64,000 bases of DNA from Firmicutes bacterium UBA6113 (GCA_002422545.1 DIWF01000028.1:62001-126000), one strand, 5' to 3'; numbered from the stretch's first letter, positions 17,084-25,987 are shown. Notes: generated by a model not told the origin, from the letters alone. Numbers and translations: made by a program.

Positions 17084-17599
17084 TTAGCCACTAATCTTTT
17101 CACGGATAAAGCCTAATATGTTTTCTATGCTATCAGAGCTATCAACATAATATTCATTATCTAATAGTTCAATCTCGATTTTTTTATAATACGCTATCGC
17201 TTCTTCAATTGTATTAAAATATTGATTAGGTGTCGGGTTTTTTAGCCGTTCAATAAATCTCATTTTCCAAATAACCAAATCACTACAGTCACATAGAAAA
17301 GTGAAAGTTTTGCAATCTTTGAAGTCAAGTTTAGACTGAAATGTCCTCCACTCATTGGTGTCGGACAGGCCGATATCCACAATAATATCAGTTTTATTAT
17401 TTATGTTTGTTTGAATTAATTTTGAGAGTAAGTCATACGAAATGCTGTTATTTTGTGGATTATTCCTTATGCAATGAGATAGAACATCAAAAATATCATC
17501 TTTCCGTAAGATTGATACATTTATTTTACTGCTTAAAATATTGGTTATAGTTGTTTTTCCAGTTGCCGCTTTGCCTCTGAAAAAGTAAATGCTAGACAT
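17084..17599 (-). CDS. P-loop kinase (AAA_33/chloramphenicol-phosphotransferase-like)
   Basis: About 171 residues with a Walker A at the N-terminus, FFRGKAATGKTTITNILSS, and a KDDIFD stretch after it that suits a small-molecule kinase. TDIIVDIGLSD may be the Walker B region. The Arg-rich lid reads MRFIERLKNPTPNQYF. The substrate is unknown. The start at 17599 follows GAGGTGAAA; a frame 20 codons longer lacks a ribosome site. Confidence 0.72.
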   Translation of the reverse strand: MSSIYFFRGKAATGKTTITNILSSKINVSILRKDDIFDVLSHCIRNNPQNNSISYDLLSKLIQTNINNKTDIIVDIGLSDTNEWRTFQSKLDFKDCKTFTFLCDCSDLVIWKMRFIERLKNPTPNQYFNTIEEAIAYYKKIEIELLDNEYYVDSSDSIENILGFIREKISG

Positions 17600-17708
17600 T
17601 TTCACCTCATTAATATTAAATTTATTAAGACGCAATTTGATACAATTGTGACGTTTCACATGAAGAATGTTAAAATAACTACTAAAAATTCCTATTTATC
17701 TATATACA

Positions 17709-18371
17709 TTATTTGATAGAGATTACTACAAATGCATTTATAGTGTGTTTCTCTCCATAATTATCAGAAAAATGATAATCTACTGGTGTTATCTCAACAT
17801 GAGAAAAATTCGAATATAATTCTTTTAATTCTTCAATTGTGGAATAATGGTGTGGAATATTTTCTTCACCTTCAACATTATTAATAAAAGTATTTTTTTC
17901 TATCTCTCTACCTTTTCCATAGTTTTCATCATATATTGAAACATAATCAATAACTACTATTCCATCAGGTCTTAACACTCTGTATATTTCATTAATATTT
18001 TTACGAGAGTCCTCCAATGTCCCATGTCCTGTTGTCCATACGCATAAGATTCCATCAAATGTATTGTTATCATATAATATATCTCTCATATCATGTTGCT
18101 TAAACTCGATATTACTCAAATTCAGTTTTTCAGCCTTTGATTTAGTTATTTCTAATCCTGTTTTAGAAATATCGGTAGCATATACTTTGAAACCCTGTTC
18201 TGCAAGGTATATTGAATGTCTTCCTGTACCACATCCTAAATCCATTATTCTTTTACTGCCATTTCTCTTAAAAATATCTGTCGCTACTTTTACCGTTGGT
18301 AGTATATCAAATTGAACTTCACCTTGGTCTTTATATATTTTATCCCATTCTTGCTCCCATCTAATATTCAT
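17709..18371 (-). CDS. Class I SAM-dependent methyltransferase (TehB-like layout)
   Basis: 220 residues. Motif I is IMDLGCGTGRHSIYLAEQGF near residue 39, followed by YATDISKTGLEITKSKAEKL and DGILCVWTTGHGT. It closes with a HVEITPVDYHF strand. The start has GGGGGA upstream. Acceptor unknown. It is the last large gene of the 13-18 kb run of small enzymes. Confidence 0.83.
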   Translation of the reverse strand: MNIRWEQEWDKIYKDQGEVQFDILPTVKVATDIFKRNGSKRIMDLGCGTGRHSIYLAEQGFKVYATDISKTGLEITKSKAEKLNLSNIEFKQHDMRDILYDNNTFDGILCVWTTGHGTLEDSRKNINEIYRVLRPDGIVVIDYVSIYDENYGKGREIEKNTFINNVEGEENIPHHYSTIEELKELYSNFSHVEITPVDYHFSDNYGEKHTINAFVVISIK

Positions 18372-18435
18372 TATTTCCCCCTAATAATCAGTAGTATTTT
18401 ACGTTTACATCACTAATTGAAACATAACTGCTAAA

Positions 18436-18726
18436 CTACTCATGTATAACTTCCCAACGGCCTCCGCTTCCGTGGAATGTTTCAACACATAATTCAAATT
18501 TACATTCGCAACTTGTACACATGAAAACATGGCACAGAACATCATCAAGAAAAGGCATCTCTCTTTTTATTAGACTAAATTCACAGTTACCTTGAATTAA
18601 GACTAATATACCTTCTTGCATCATATTTTTAATTTGTTTAACAATACTGTAGTATTGATACGGATGTTCAATTCTTATTGTCTCATGTAAATCATCACAT
18701 ATTTGACACACGCCAATCACCACCAT
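18436..18726 (-). CDS. Small CxxC protein of unknown function
   Basis: Up to 96 residues with two Cys pairs, CQIC near the N-terminus and CTSC in the second half, and a further single Cys in each half; this suggests a zinc ribbon. It ends GSGGRWEVIHE. ATG at 18726 has no ribosome site, while the GTG at 18711 (VCQIC) lies behind GGTGG, so the start is uncertain. No named family recognised. Confidence 0.55.
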   Translation of the reverse strand: MVVIGVCQICDDLHETIRIEHPYQYYSIVKQIKNMMQEGILVLIQGNCEFSLIKREMPFLDDVLCHVFMCTSCECKFELCVETFHGSGGRWEVIHE

Positions 18727-19148
18727 TTAAGATAACACATTTACTTCGCACTATTCTACAAATGTGCTACAAAATTATTTTCAGCTCTTTAAAACAATCA
18801 TAACTTAACATTACAAAAATTTCCATATGTTTTTATAATTTATTATATTATAAATGTTGATTTATGAAAAATATGCTTATAGTTAATGCATCTACTTGGT
18901 CAGACAAGCTAAAAAGCTCTTATATAAGGATTTATCATTACTGTTAAACAAACATATAAATAGTTGCGGTTCGTATTTTAAAATAACAGAACTAATATAT
19001 GTCAATAGAGTATACCTCAATGCACAATAAAAATTACAAATAAATAGTCCCACATAACTTCCAAAAAGCTATTATGAAACGTATCGCAACCCCCCTTAAT
19101 TCTACTGAAACACGATGTATGTTAAAGGGACGAAACAATGTCAAATAA
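18727..19148. other. AT-rich intergenic stretch
   Basis: No coding pattern, stable hairpin or repeat is visible. It separates the small-enzyme run from the recombinase and transposase remnants. Confidence 0.4.
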
Positions 19149-19420
19149 GGTATTGGATACATATGGGTTAGTAGCAAGGAACAGAATGCTGATAGACAAA
19201 AACAAGCATTATTAGAATATGGAGTTGATGAAAGAGATATTATTGAAGATAAGGCTAGCAAGACTTTAACAGAAACGGGTACTTGACACTGAAAAATAGT
19301 TTACTTAGGGATGGTGCACATTAGTCATTAAAGAATTGGATCGCTTAGGAAGAAATATGGATATGATAAAGAATGAATGGCAGGAAATCTGATTTAACGG
19401 AATTGATATTGTTGTATTAG
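19149..19420 (+). pseudogene. Serine recombinase (resolvase) remnant
   Basis: The frame reads GYIWVSSKEQNADRQKQALL then EYGVDERDIIEDKASKTLTE and a stop. This is the N-terminal catalytic part of small resolvases (catalytic Ser in RVSTKEQN). After frame changes comes KELDRLGRNMDMIKNEWQ and IDIVVLATP, the next conserved block. Several stops and shifts show it is dead. Confidence 0.7.
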
Positions 19421-19434
19421 CCACACCAATTGGT

Positions 19435-19497
19435 ATTATTGAATCCTGGTACAACCATAAAAGGATTCATGGTGTTAATATATTTTATAATTACTAG
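19435..19497 (+). pseudogene. IS3-family transposase (OrfB) C-terminal scrap
   Basis: The frame reads IIESWYNHKRIHGVNIF and stops. ESWYN-KRIHG is the ending of the rve integrase domain of IS3/IS150 OrfB proteins. It directly follows the resolvase remnant, so two unrelated mobile genes are joined here. It ends eight bases before the promoter of the thiamine operon. Confidence 0.5.
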
Positions 19498-19504
19498 CGA
19501 ATCA

Positions 19505-19533
19505 TTGACAATGCTGTACTGATGTGATAATAT
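19505..19533 (+). promoter_or_regulatory. Sigma-A promoter of the thiamine-precursor operon
   Basis: TTGACA at 19505-19510 and TAATAT at 19528-19533 are separated by 17 bases, and the TPP riboswitch begins some ten bases after. This is the obvious transcription start for the operon to 23550. Confidence 0.8.
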
Positions 19534-19540
19534 CAATTTA

Positions 19541-19652
19541 ATCTAAGGGGAGCTTAATGAATTAGGCTGAGAAAAGAACTACTCAATGTTCAAAACCCTA
19601 AAACAGTAAAACTGTTTGGAACCTGATCCAGGTAATGCTGGCGTAGGGATTG
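19541..19652 (+). promoter_or_regulatory. TPP (THI-box) riboswitch
   Basis: The conserved core elements are present in order: AGGGGAGCTT at the 5' end, GGCTGAGA, ACCC, then GAACCTGATCCAGGTAATGC, closing with GCGTAGGGA. The region between GGCTGAGA and the second half has room for the variable P3 stem (CAGTAAAACTG). Thiamine pyrophosphate binding should favour the terminator just downstream. Confidence 0.95.
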
Positions 19653-19680
19653 TATATATTGGCGCATACCTTTAGGATTA

Positions 19681-19715
19681 CAACCTCTTCCATTACCGGG
19701 AGAGGTTTTTATTTT
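19681..19715 (+). terminator. Riboswitch-controlled intrinsic terminator
   Basis: Stem AACCTCT/AGAGGTT with a T-rich tail (TTTTTATTTT) lies 30 bases after the TPP aptamer and ahead of the first gene: the expression platform for transcription attenuation. Confidence 0.85.
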
Positions 19716-19742
19716 ACCAATACTAAATTCTAGGAGGGCTTT

Positions 19743-20039
19743 ATGCAAGCAAATGTAGCTATTCAAGTATTACCGCACGTAGATTCAGATGAAGAGGTTA
19801 TCCGTATTGTTGATGAAGTAATTGCGTATATTAAGAGCACGGGATTAAACTACTATGTTGGACCAAGTGAAACAGCAATTGAAGGAGATTATGACCAGTT
19901 GATGGAAATTATAAAGAACTGTCAATTAGTAGCAGTTAAGGCAGGAGCTCCAAAGGTATCTGCCTATGTAAAAATTAGTTTTGCTCCGGATGGTGGTGTG
20001 CTTACTATTGAAAAAAAAGTTACAAAACATCATCAATAA
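19743..20039 (+). CDS. Thiamine-binding protein, MTH1187/YkoF type
   Basis: 98 residues of the MTH1187/YqgV family (ferredoxin-like fold), which shares its fold with YkoF and binds thiamine or its pyrimidine. Features are the start MQANVAIQVLPHVDSDEEV, the central IKSTGLNYYVGPSETAIEGD and the end VSAYVKISFAPDG. It is the first gene behind the TPP riboswitch, with TAGGAGG before the ATG. It overlaps the start of the permease gene, so it is likely coupled to transport of the HMP moiety. Confidence 0.88.
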   Translation: MQANVAIQVLPHVDSDEEVIRIVDEVIAYIKSTGLNYYVGPSETAIEGDYDQLMEIIKNCQLVAVKAGAPKVSAYVKISFAPDGGVLTIEKKVTKHHQ

Positions 20040-20784
20040 AATATCTCCATATTTTGCAATAGTTGTTATATTGACAATATGGCAGCTGTTGTCTTCTACG
20101 GGAGTTGTTCCAAAATATATGCTTCCTTCTCCTATTGATGTGGTAATGGCATTTATCAATGATTTTCCATTGCTGATGGAACATGCACAAGCAACATTAA
20201 CTGAAGCATTTTTAGGTTTAACTATAGGAACTGCACTTGGATTTGTTATAGCTGTTTTAATGGACAGGTTCAACTTTTTTTACAAATCTGTCTATCCAAT
20301 CATGGTTATGACACAGACAGTTCCTACTGTGGCCATAGCTCCCCTTTTGGTTCTGTGGCTGGGGTATGGCATTTTGCCTAAAATTACACTAATTGTTATT
20401 ACAACATTTTTTCCTATAGCTGTAAGTTTGCTGGAAGGATTTAAATCTGCTGACACTGATGCAATAAATTTGTTGAAGGCAATGGGAGCAAACAGACTTC
20501 AATGTTTCATACATATTAAATTGCCCAGTGCATTAAATCAGTTTTTCTCAGGATTAAGAATTTCAGTTTCTTATTCTGTTGTGGGAGCCGTTGTTTCTGA
20601 ATGGCTGGGAGGTTTCACTGGACTTGGAGTTTATATGACAAGAGTAAGAAAATCTTATTCCTTTGATAAAATGTTTGCTGTAATATTCTTTATTTCAGCA
20701 ATAAGCTTAATATTGATGTTTGCAGTATCATTTCTAAAAAAAGCATCAATGCCATGGGAAAATACAAAAAAAGAAAATTATTAA
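20008..20784 (+). CDS. thiX: ABC transporter permease for thiamine precursor (ThiX-like)
   Basis: About 258 residues with six membrane segments and the BPD-type EAA loop, seen as LLKAMGANRLQCFIHIKLPSAL. The family serves NitT/TauT-like importers; in a TPP operon with a THI5-like binding protein it is ThiX (HMP or formylaminopyrimidine uptake). The start is uncertain: TTG at 20008 lies behind GGTGGTG and overlaps the upstream gene by 32 bases; an ATG at 19990 is the alternative. Confidence 0.88.
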   Translation: MKKKLQNIINKISPYFAIVVILTIWQLLSSTGVVPKYMLPSPIDVVMAFINDFPLLMEHAQATLTEAFLGLTIGTALGFVIAVLMDRFNFFYKSVYPIMVMTQTVPTVAIAPLLVLWLGYGILPKITLIVITTFFPIAVSLLEGFKSADTDAINLLKAMGANRLQCFIHIKLPSALNQFFSGLRISVSYSVVGAVVSEWLGGFTGLGVYMTRVRKSYSFDKMFAVIFFISAISLILMFAVSFLKKASMPWENTKKENY

Positions 20785-20823
20785 TATTAATTGAAACAAA
20801 ATTTGAAAGGAAATTAAATTAAA

Positions 20824-21837
20824 ATGAAAAATATAAAAAGAACATCATTTTATCTGATTGTTATGGTGGTGCTTTCACTGTTTATGTTCACATCATGCAG
20901 TGCAAATGAACCACAAAATTCAGACAAAGGAACAAATGAAAAAGTAAGAATAGTACTGGACTGGACACCTAATACAAACCATACAGGTTTATATGTTGCT
21001 CAAGCAAAAGGTTATTTTGCAGAACAAGGATTAGAAGTTGAAATCATGCAGCCACCTGAAGACGGAGCTGTAGCTTTGGTTGGCGGAGGCGGAGCTGAAT
21101 TTGGAGTAAGCTTCCAGGACAGTCTGGCGCCTAATTTTGCTTCTGCAAATTCAATGCCTGTTACAGCAGTTGCTGCATTAATTCAGCACAACACTTCAGG
21201 GATTATTTCATTGAAAGAAGACGGAATTGACTCCCCCGCTAAAATGGCAGGACACAACTATGCAACATGGGATATGCCAATAGAAAAGGCAATCATTAAA
21301 AAAATAGTTGAAGATGACGGTGGAAACTTTGATGAAATTGAAATGGTGCCAAGCACAGTAACTGACGTTATTACAGCATTGCAAACAGATATTGATACTG
21401 TGTGGGTATTTTATGCATGGGATGGAATAGCAACAAAAGTTAAGGGGTTGGATACTAATTATTTGAACTTTGCTGATTATGGCAAGGAGCTGGATTACTA
21501 CTGCCCAGTCTTGATTACAAATACTGAATATGCACAGGAAAATTCTGAAACTGTAACAAAAGCATTGACTGCCATAAAACAAGGATATGAATTTGCAATA
21601 GAAAATCCTGAAGAAGCAGCTCAAATATTGTTAGAAGCAGCTCCTGAATTAAATCCTGAAATAGTTGTAGAAAGTCAAAAATGGCTTGCTGATCAATATA
21701 TTGCAGATGCAGAAAAATGGGGATATATTGACCAGGAAAGATGGGATGGCTTCTACGGATGGCTGTTTGAAAACAAATTAGTTGAAAATGAAATTCCTGA
21801 AGGTACAGGATTTACTAACGAATATCTTCCTAAATAA
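20824..21837 (+). CDS. thiY: THI5-like HMP/pyrimidine-binding lipoprotein (ThiY-like)
   Basis: 337 residues. The signal peptide ends in a lipobox (LFMFTSC), so it is a membrane-tethered lipoprotein. The mature domain is the NMT1/THI5-type binding fold: VRIVLDWTPNTNHTGLYVAQ and KGYFAEQGLEVEIMQPPEDG near the N-terminus, as in ThiY, which binds formylaminopyrimidine. AGGAAATT lies before the ATG. The TPP riboswitch and partner genes support thiamine-precursor uptake. Confidence 0.92.
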   Translation: MKNIKRTSFYLIVMVVLSLFMFTSCSANEPQNSDKGTNEKVRIVLDWTPNTNHTGLYVAQAKGYFAEQGLEVEIMQPPEDGAVALVGGGGAEFGVSFQDSLAPNFASANSMPVTAVAALIQHNTSGIISLKEDGIDSPAKMAGHNYATWDMPIEKAIIKKIVEDDGGNFDEIEMVPSTVTDVITALQTDIDTVWVFYAWDGIATKVKGLDTNYLNFADYGKELDYYCPVLITNTEYAQENSETVTKALTAIKQGYEFAIENPEEAAQILLEAAPELNPEIVVESQKWLADQYIADAEKWGYIDQERWDGFYGWLFENKLVENEIPEGTGFTNEYLPK

Positions 21838-21865
21838 ATGATAAATAAAAGATTAGAGGAAAATT

Positions 21866-22603
21866 ATGAATAAACTAACTACTAAAAATATAACCGTTTT
21901 TTATGACGGTTCTAAAGTTATAGATGATATTTCCATAGAGTTGAGACAAGGTGAAATTGTCAGCATTTTAGGAGTTAGTGGTGTTGGGAAAACAACATTA
22001 TTTAATGTAATATCAGGTCTTGTAATGCCTGATGGCGGAACAGTTGAGCTTGACGGCAAAAACATTACAGGTACAACAGGCAATGTAAGTTACATGCTGC
22101 AAAAAGATCTGCTTCTTCCCTATAAAACAATAATTGATAATGTATCTCTCCCCTTGATTATAAGGGGAGAGAAAAAATCAAAAGCAAAGGAATATACTGC
22201 CAGATATTTTGAAGAGTTTGGGTTGTCCGGTACTGAAAACAAATATCCAAAACAGCTGTCAGGCGGTATGAGGCAAAGAGCAGCTCTGCTTAGAACATAT
22301 CTTTTTTCAAACCAGGTTGCATTGCTGGACGAACCTTTCAGTGCACTGGACAACATTACAAAGGGCAATATGCATCAATGGTATCTGCAGGTGATGGAGC
22401 AAATAAAACTTTCCACATTTCTTATTACTCACGATATTGATGAAGCAATATTGCTGTCTGACAGAATTTATATTATTGCAGGTAAACCCGGCAAAATTAC
22501 AGAAGAAATAGTAATTGACGAAAGAAAACCAAGACATAAGGATTTCATAGTAAGCGAAAATTTTATGAATTATAAAAAACACATTATTAAGAGTCTTGAG
22601 TAA
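21866..22603 (+). CDS. thiZ: ABC transporter ATPase (ThiZ-like)
   Basis: 245 residues with all ABC motifs: Walker A GVSGVGKTTL, Q-loop MLQKDLLLPY, signature LSGGMRQRAALLR, Walker B VALLDEPFSALD and switch His THDIDEA. It powers the ThiXY importer. It follows the binding-protein gene by 28 bases and precedes the methyltransferase gene by 27, all in one operon. Confidence 0.92.
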   Translation: MNKLTTKNITVFYDGSKVIDDISIELRQGEIVSILGVSGVGKTTLFNVISGLVMPDGGTVELDGKNITGTTGNVSYMLQKDLLLPYKTIIDNVSLPLIIRGEKKSKAKEYTARYFEEFGLSGTENKYPKQLSGGMRQRAALLRTYLFSNQVALLDEPFSALDNITKGNMHQWYLQVMEQIKLSTFLITHDIDEAILLSDRIYIIAGKPGKITEEIVIDERKPRHKDFIVSENFMNYKKHIIKSLE

Positions 22604-22630
22604 ACGATAAATAAAATTGGGAGCAAATTT

Positions 22631-23308
22631 ATGGCTATATTTGATAATGTTGCATCTGATTACGATGCATGGTACACAGATAAAAAAGGAAGCTTTGTGG
22701 ATAAGGTAGAAACAGACCTTGCTTTTAAAATGATAAAAGTTGAAAAGGGAATGAAAGTTTTAGACGTTGGCTGCGGAACTGGAAACTTCAGCATAAAGCT
22801 TGCAAAAATGGGCTGTAATGTTACAGGAATTGATATTTCAGACAACATGTTAGAAATTGCACGAAAAAAAGCAAAAGATGAAAATCTAGATATTCAATTT
22901 TTACATATGGATTTAAATGATTTGAATTTTAAAGAGAATAAATTTGATGCGGTATTTTCCATGGCTGCCTTTGAATTTGTAGACCATGGGGATGCTCCAA
23001 AAGCCCTGGAAGGAATGTTAAATGTTGTAAAAAATGGCGGACAAGTATTGATTGGAACTATTTCAAGCAACAGCAGCTGGGGAGAATTATATCAGGATGA
23101 ATCATTCAAGAAAAACACAGTATTTGAATATGCTAAATTTAAAACCTTGGATGATATGAAAAGCTGGAATAAAGAAAAACTTGTTGATTTTGGGCAATGT
23201 CTCTTCGTTTCACCCCTTTCCCCTGAAGAAGATTATAATTACGAAAAAGAAAATGAATTAGCAGGTACTGCTGTAGGAGGTTACATATGTGCCCTTTGGA
23301 AAAAGTAG
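22631..23308 (+). CDS. Class I SAM-dependent methyltransferase in the thiamine operon
   Basis: 225 residues starting MAIFDNVASDYDAWYTDKKG. Motif I is LDVGCGTGNFSIKLAKMGC near residue 48, then TGIDISDNMLEIARKKAKDE and DAVFSMAAFEFVDHG. Its acceptor is unknown; UbiE-like small-molecule methyltransferases look like this. It lies between the ATPase gene and the last small thiamine-binding gene, overlapping the latter by 22 bases, so it should be under TPP control. Why a methyltransferase belongs here is open. Confidence 0.85.
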   Translation: MAIFDNVASDYDAWYTDKKGSFVDKVETDLAFKMIKVEKGMKVLDVGCGTGNFSIKLAKMGCNVTGIDISDNMLEIARKKAKDENLDIQFLHMDLNDLNFKENKFDAVFSMAAFEFVDHGDAPKALEGMLNVVKNGGQVLIGTISSNSSWGELYQDESFKKNTVFEYAKFKTLDDMKSWNKEKLVDFGQCLFVSPLSPEEDYNYEKENELAGTAVGGYICALWKK

Positions 23309-23550
23309 CTTCATGTCAAATAACATTCACACCTATAGTTAGTGATAATTATATGGACGATGTAAAAAAAATTCTGGATATTATAAAAAGTTCAGGACTT
23401 GAAAACAGTGTTGGAGTTCTTTCAACTTTCGTCAGAGGCGAGAAAAGCAAGGTTTTAAAATTGATAACTGATATTTATGAAAATATGGACAACATAACAA
23501 AATTTTCAATGGACATTAAAATTTCAAACATATGCGGCTGCGGACAGTAA
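23287..23550 (+). CDS. Small YkoF/MTH1187-like thiamine-binding protein
   Basis: 87 residues with a Cys-rich start (MCPLEKVASCQITF) and end (NICGCGQ). The body, PIVSDNYMDDVKKILDIIK then SSGLENSVGVLSTFVRG, parallels the first gene of the operon (both have a DV-KI-IIKSSGL helix). It overlaps the methyltransferase gene and has AGGAGG six bases before the ATG. A role in handling the imported pyrimidine is inferred. The terminal Cys pairs are unlike the first gene and might bind metal. Confidence 0.7.
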   Translation: MCPLEKVASCQITFTPIVSDNYMDDVKKILDIIKSSGLENSVGVLSTFVRGEKSKVLKLITDIYENMDNITKFSMDIKISNICGCGQ

Positions 23551-23566
23551 TCCACAGCCGTTTTTA
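23533..23566 (+). terminator. Intrinsic terminator of the thiamine operon
   Basis: Stem CGGCTG/CAGCCG (with an inner GGA/TCC) is followed by TTTTTAT. The left arm lies inside the last codons of the small thiamine-binding gene. Confidence 0.85.
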
Positions 23567-23574
23567 TATGAATG

Positions 23575-24759
23575 CTAGTAGTACATGCTTAAAACTTTTC
23601 CTAACCTTTTTATGCCCTCGACAATTTTTTCTTCAGGCATGCATGAATAATTAACCCTGAAAAAATTCTTGCGAGCACTGTTTGGGAAGAAACTTCCTCC
23701 CGGAACATAAGCAACATTTTCCTTTATGCATTCTTCCATAATTAAAGCTGCATCCAGATCATCTCTTAATTCAACCCAGGTAAAAAGTCCTCCATATGGG
23801 TTTGTATGTTTTACTCCTTCAGGAAAATACTTGTCCATGCTTTCAAGCATTAGTGTTCTGCGTTTTCCGTAAACATCCCTGATTTTTTCTATATGTTCAT
23901 TCAAATCATACTTCTGCATAAATGCTGCAGCAATTCTTTGATCCAGTGAGCTTGACTGAAGGTCTGCTCCTTGTTTTATAAGCACATACTTATTAAGTAT
24001 TTCAGGAGAAGCACATATCCATCCCAACCTCAAACCAGGAGTAAAGGTTTTTGAGAAGGTTCCAAGAAACACAACCCAGCCTTCTTTGTCAAAGCTCTTA
24101 ATTGCAGGATGAACTGTTCCTTCATATATAAGCTCTCCATATGGATTGTCTTCGATTACAGGAATTTTGTATTCAGAGGCTAATTCAGCTATTTTTTTTC
24201 TTCTGTCATCAGACAAGGTTATACCTGTTGGATTCTGAAAATCAGGAATTGTATATATCATTTTTGCATCCGGATTATCCTTTAAAGCTTTTTCAAGCTC
24301 TGACATTATCATGCCATTTTCATCCATTTCAACTTCAACAAACCTTGGTTCATAAGCCTTGAATGCATTTATAGCTCCGAGATAACTTGGACTTTCGCAA
24401 ATTACTGTATCACCCTTGTTCAGAAACAGTTTTGCTGAAAACTCAAGGCCCTGCTGTGAACCTGTGGTTATAATCACATCATCTGCAGTAAGATTCATGT
24501 GTGCAGTTGACATCCTCTCTGTTGCAACTATTTCTCTAAGAGGTTTGTATCCCTCTGTAGGGCCGTACTGTAATGCAGCGGTACCATCTTTGTCCATAAC
24601 TTCCAGCATTACTTCTTTTATTTTTTCTATTGGAAATAATTCCTTTGCCGGAAGACCGCCAGCAAATGAAATTATTTCAGGCATTTCTGTTAATTTAAGA
24701 AGCTCTCTTATTTCAGAAGCCTTTAAACCATTTGCCCTATCAGAAAATCTTATTTCCAT
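23575..24759 (-). CDS. PLP aminotransferase, LysN/2-aminoadipate type
   Basis: 394 residues, fold-type I. PLP-binding landmarks are TTGSQQGLEFSAKLF near residue 96, PDFQNPTGITLSDDRR, the Asp in EDNPYGELIY, and the Schiff-base Lys in FLGTFSKTFTPGLRLGW. The N-terminal FAGGLPAKELFP is typical of the 2-aminoadipate/MocR-domain-like group (without a GntR domain). Specificity is open. The start at 24759 is chosen because the upstream ATG sits in the ribosome site ATGGAGG. It is the last gene of the minus-strand PLP cluster. Confidence 0.85.
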   Translation of the reverse strand: MEIRFSDRANGLKASEIRELLKLTEMPEIISFAGGLPAKELFPIEKIKEVMLEVMDKDGTAALQYGPTEGYKPLREIVATERMSTAHMNLTADDVIITTGSQQGLEFSAKLFLNKGDTVICESPSYLGAINAFKAYEPRFVEVEMDENGMIMSELEKALKDNPDAKMIYTIPDFQNPTGITLSDDRRKKIAELASEYKIPVIEDNPYGELIYEGTVHPAIKSFDKEGWVVFLGTFSKTFTPGLRLGWICASPEILNKYVLIKQGADLQSSSLDQRIAAAFMQKYDLNEHIEKIRDVYGKRRTLMLESMDKYFPEGVKHTNPYGGLFTWVELRDDLDAALIMEECIKENVAYVPGGSFFPNSARKNFFRVNYSCMPEEKIVEGIKRLGKVLSMYY

Positions 24760-24788
24760 AAAAACCTCCATATAATTTTCTTTATATA

Positions 24789-25973
24789 TTACAACTTTTG
24801 TATCTCTTTGACAATATTAAAAACAGCTTTCTGAACATATTTTGGATTAGTTGCTAAATTCAATCTTACAAATCCTTTATAATTATCTCCGAACCACTCC
24901 CCAAAGTCAATGGCCAGACGACATTGATCCTGAATAAATTCTTTTGTATTTTCAGGGTCAATATAATTACGCAAGTCTAAAAAAAGTAAATAAGTGCCTT
25001 CTAAAGCTGATAAAATAACCCCTGGTGCTTTATCATTCAATTCAGTTTTCACATATTCATAATTATCCCTGATAACTTCCAGTACATTTCTAAGCCATTC
25101 TTCACCATAAGCATATCCAGCTTGTGTTGCTGTAATTCCCATAATATTTGTTTCCGTCTGATTAATTTTCTTTATATATTCATCATATCTGCAGCGCAAA
25201 TTTTCATCAGATATGACAATATGGGAATGAAGCAGACCAGCAATATTAAATGTCTTGGATGCTGAAGAAAGTGTTATTAGATTATCTCTATATTTACCTT
25301 CCGAAACAATTGCTGCCGGAATAAACTTTTTATCTCCCAAAATAATATCCTGATGAATTTCATCACTTATAACCAATACATCATGTTTTTTGCAAATGTT
25401 GAGTATTGTGTCCAATTCTTTCTCAGTCCACACTCTTCCTGCTGGATTATGTGGGGAACACTGGATAAACAACTTTACATTGTTTTCAATAATTGCTTTT
25501 TCAGTTGCTTCATAATCAATATTAAAATAACCGTCATTGTTTTTTAAATCAACAGTTACTAACTTTCTGTTATTGTTTTTAACCGCATTATGAAAAGGAT
25601 AGTATACGGGAGTCAGAATTAAGCAAGATTCACCAGGATTTGTATAGATATTTATCATCCAGTTTATTGCAGTTACAATACCTGTAGAAAAACGCACCCA
25701 TTCTTTTTGGATTGGAAAATTATGATGGTTTTCCATCCAGTTTGAAAAAACCTGATAATAATTATCAGGAACATATGAGTAACCAAACACACCATGATTC
25801 ACTCTGGAAATCATAGATTCAATTATCTTTTCACTTGTCTTAAAGTCCATATCTGCCACCCACATAGAAATTAAGTCCTTGTCTTTGTATCGTACTTCTA
25901 AATCATCCCACTTAAGAGAGTCTGTACCATTGCGTTCTACAGCATATTTTTTAATAAATTCGTTCTTATTCAA
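24789..25973 (-). CDS. MalY/PatB-type PLP C-S lyase or aminotransferase
   Basis: 394 residues of the MalY/PatB group: MWVADMDFKTSEKI at residue ~37, FGYSYVPDNYY, CSPHNPAGRVW, SDEIHQDIIL, and Schiff-base Lys in LSSASKTFNIAGL. Many members are cystathionine or cysteine beta-lyases that release pyruvate, ammonia and a thiol through a 2-aminoacrylate intermediate. It is next to two small CPDT proteins and RidA, which fits such chemistry. A second, diverged copy lies at 28704-29921. Confidence 0.85.
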   Translation of the reverse strand: MNKNEFIKKYAVERNGTDSLKWDDLEVRYKDKDLISMWVADMDFKTSEKIIESMISRVNHGVFGYSYVPDNYYQVFSNWMENHHNFPIQKEWVRFSTGIVTAINWMINIYTNPGESCLILTPVYYPFHNAVKNNNRKLVTVDLKNNDGYFNIDYEATEKAIIENNVKLFIQCSPHNPAGRVWTEKELDTILNICKKHDVLVISDEIHQDIILGDKKFIPAAIVSEGKYRDNLITLSSASKTFNIAGLLHSHIVISDENLRCRYDEYIKKINQTETNIMGITATQAGYAYGEEWLRNVLEVIRDNYEYVKTELNDKAPGVILSALEGTYLLFLDLRNYIDPENTKEFIQDQCRLAIDFGEWFGDNYKGFVRLNLATNPKYVQKAVFNIVKEIQKL

Positions 25974-25987
25974 ATTTCAGTCTCCAA

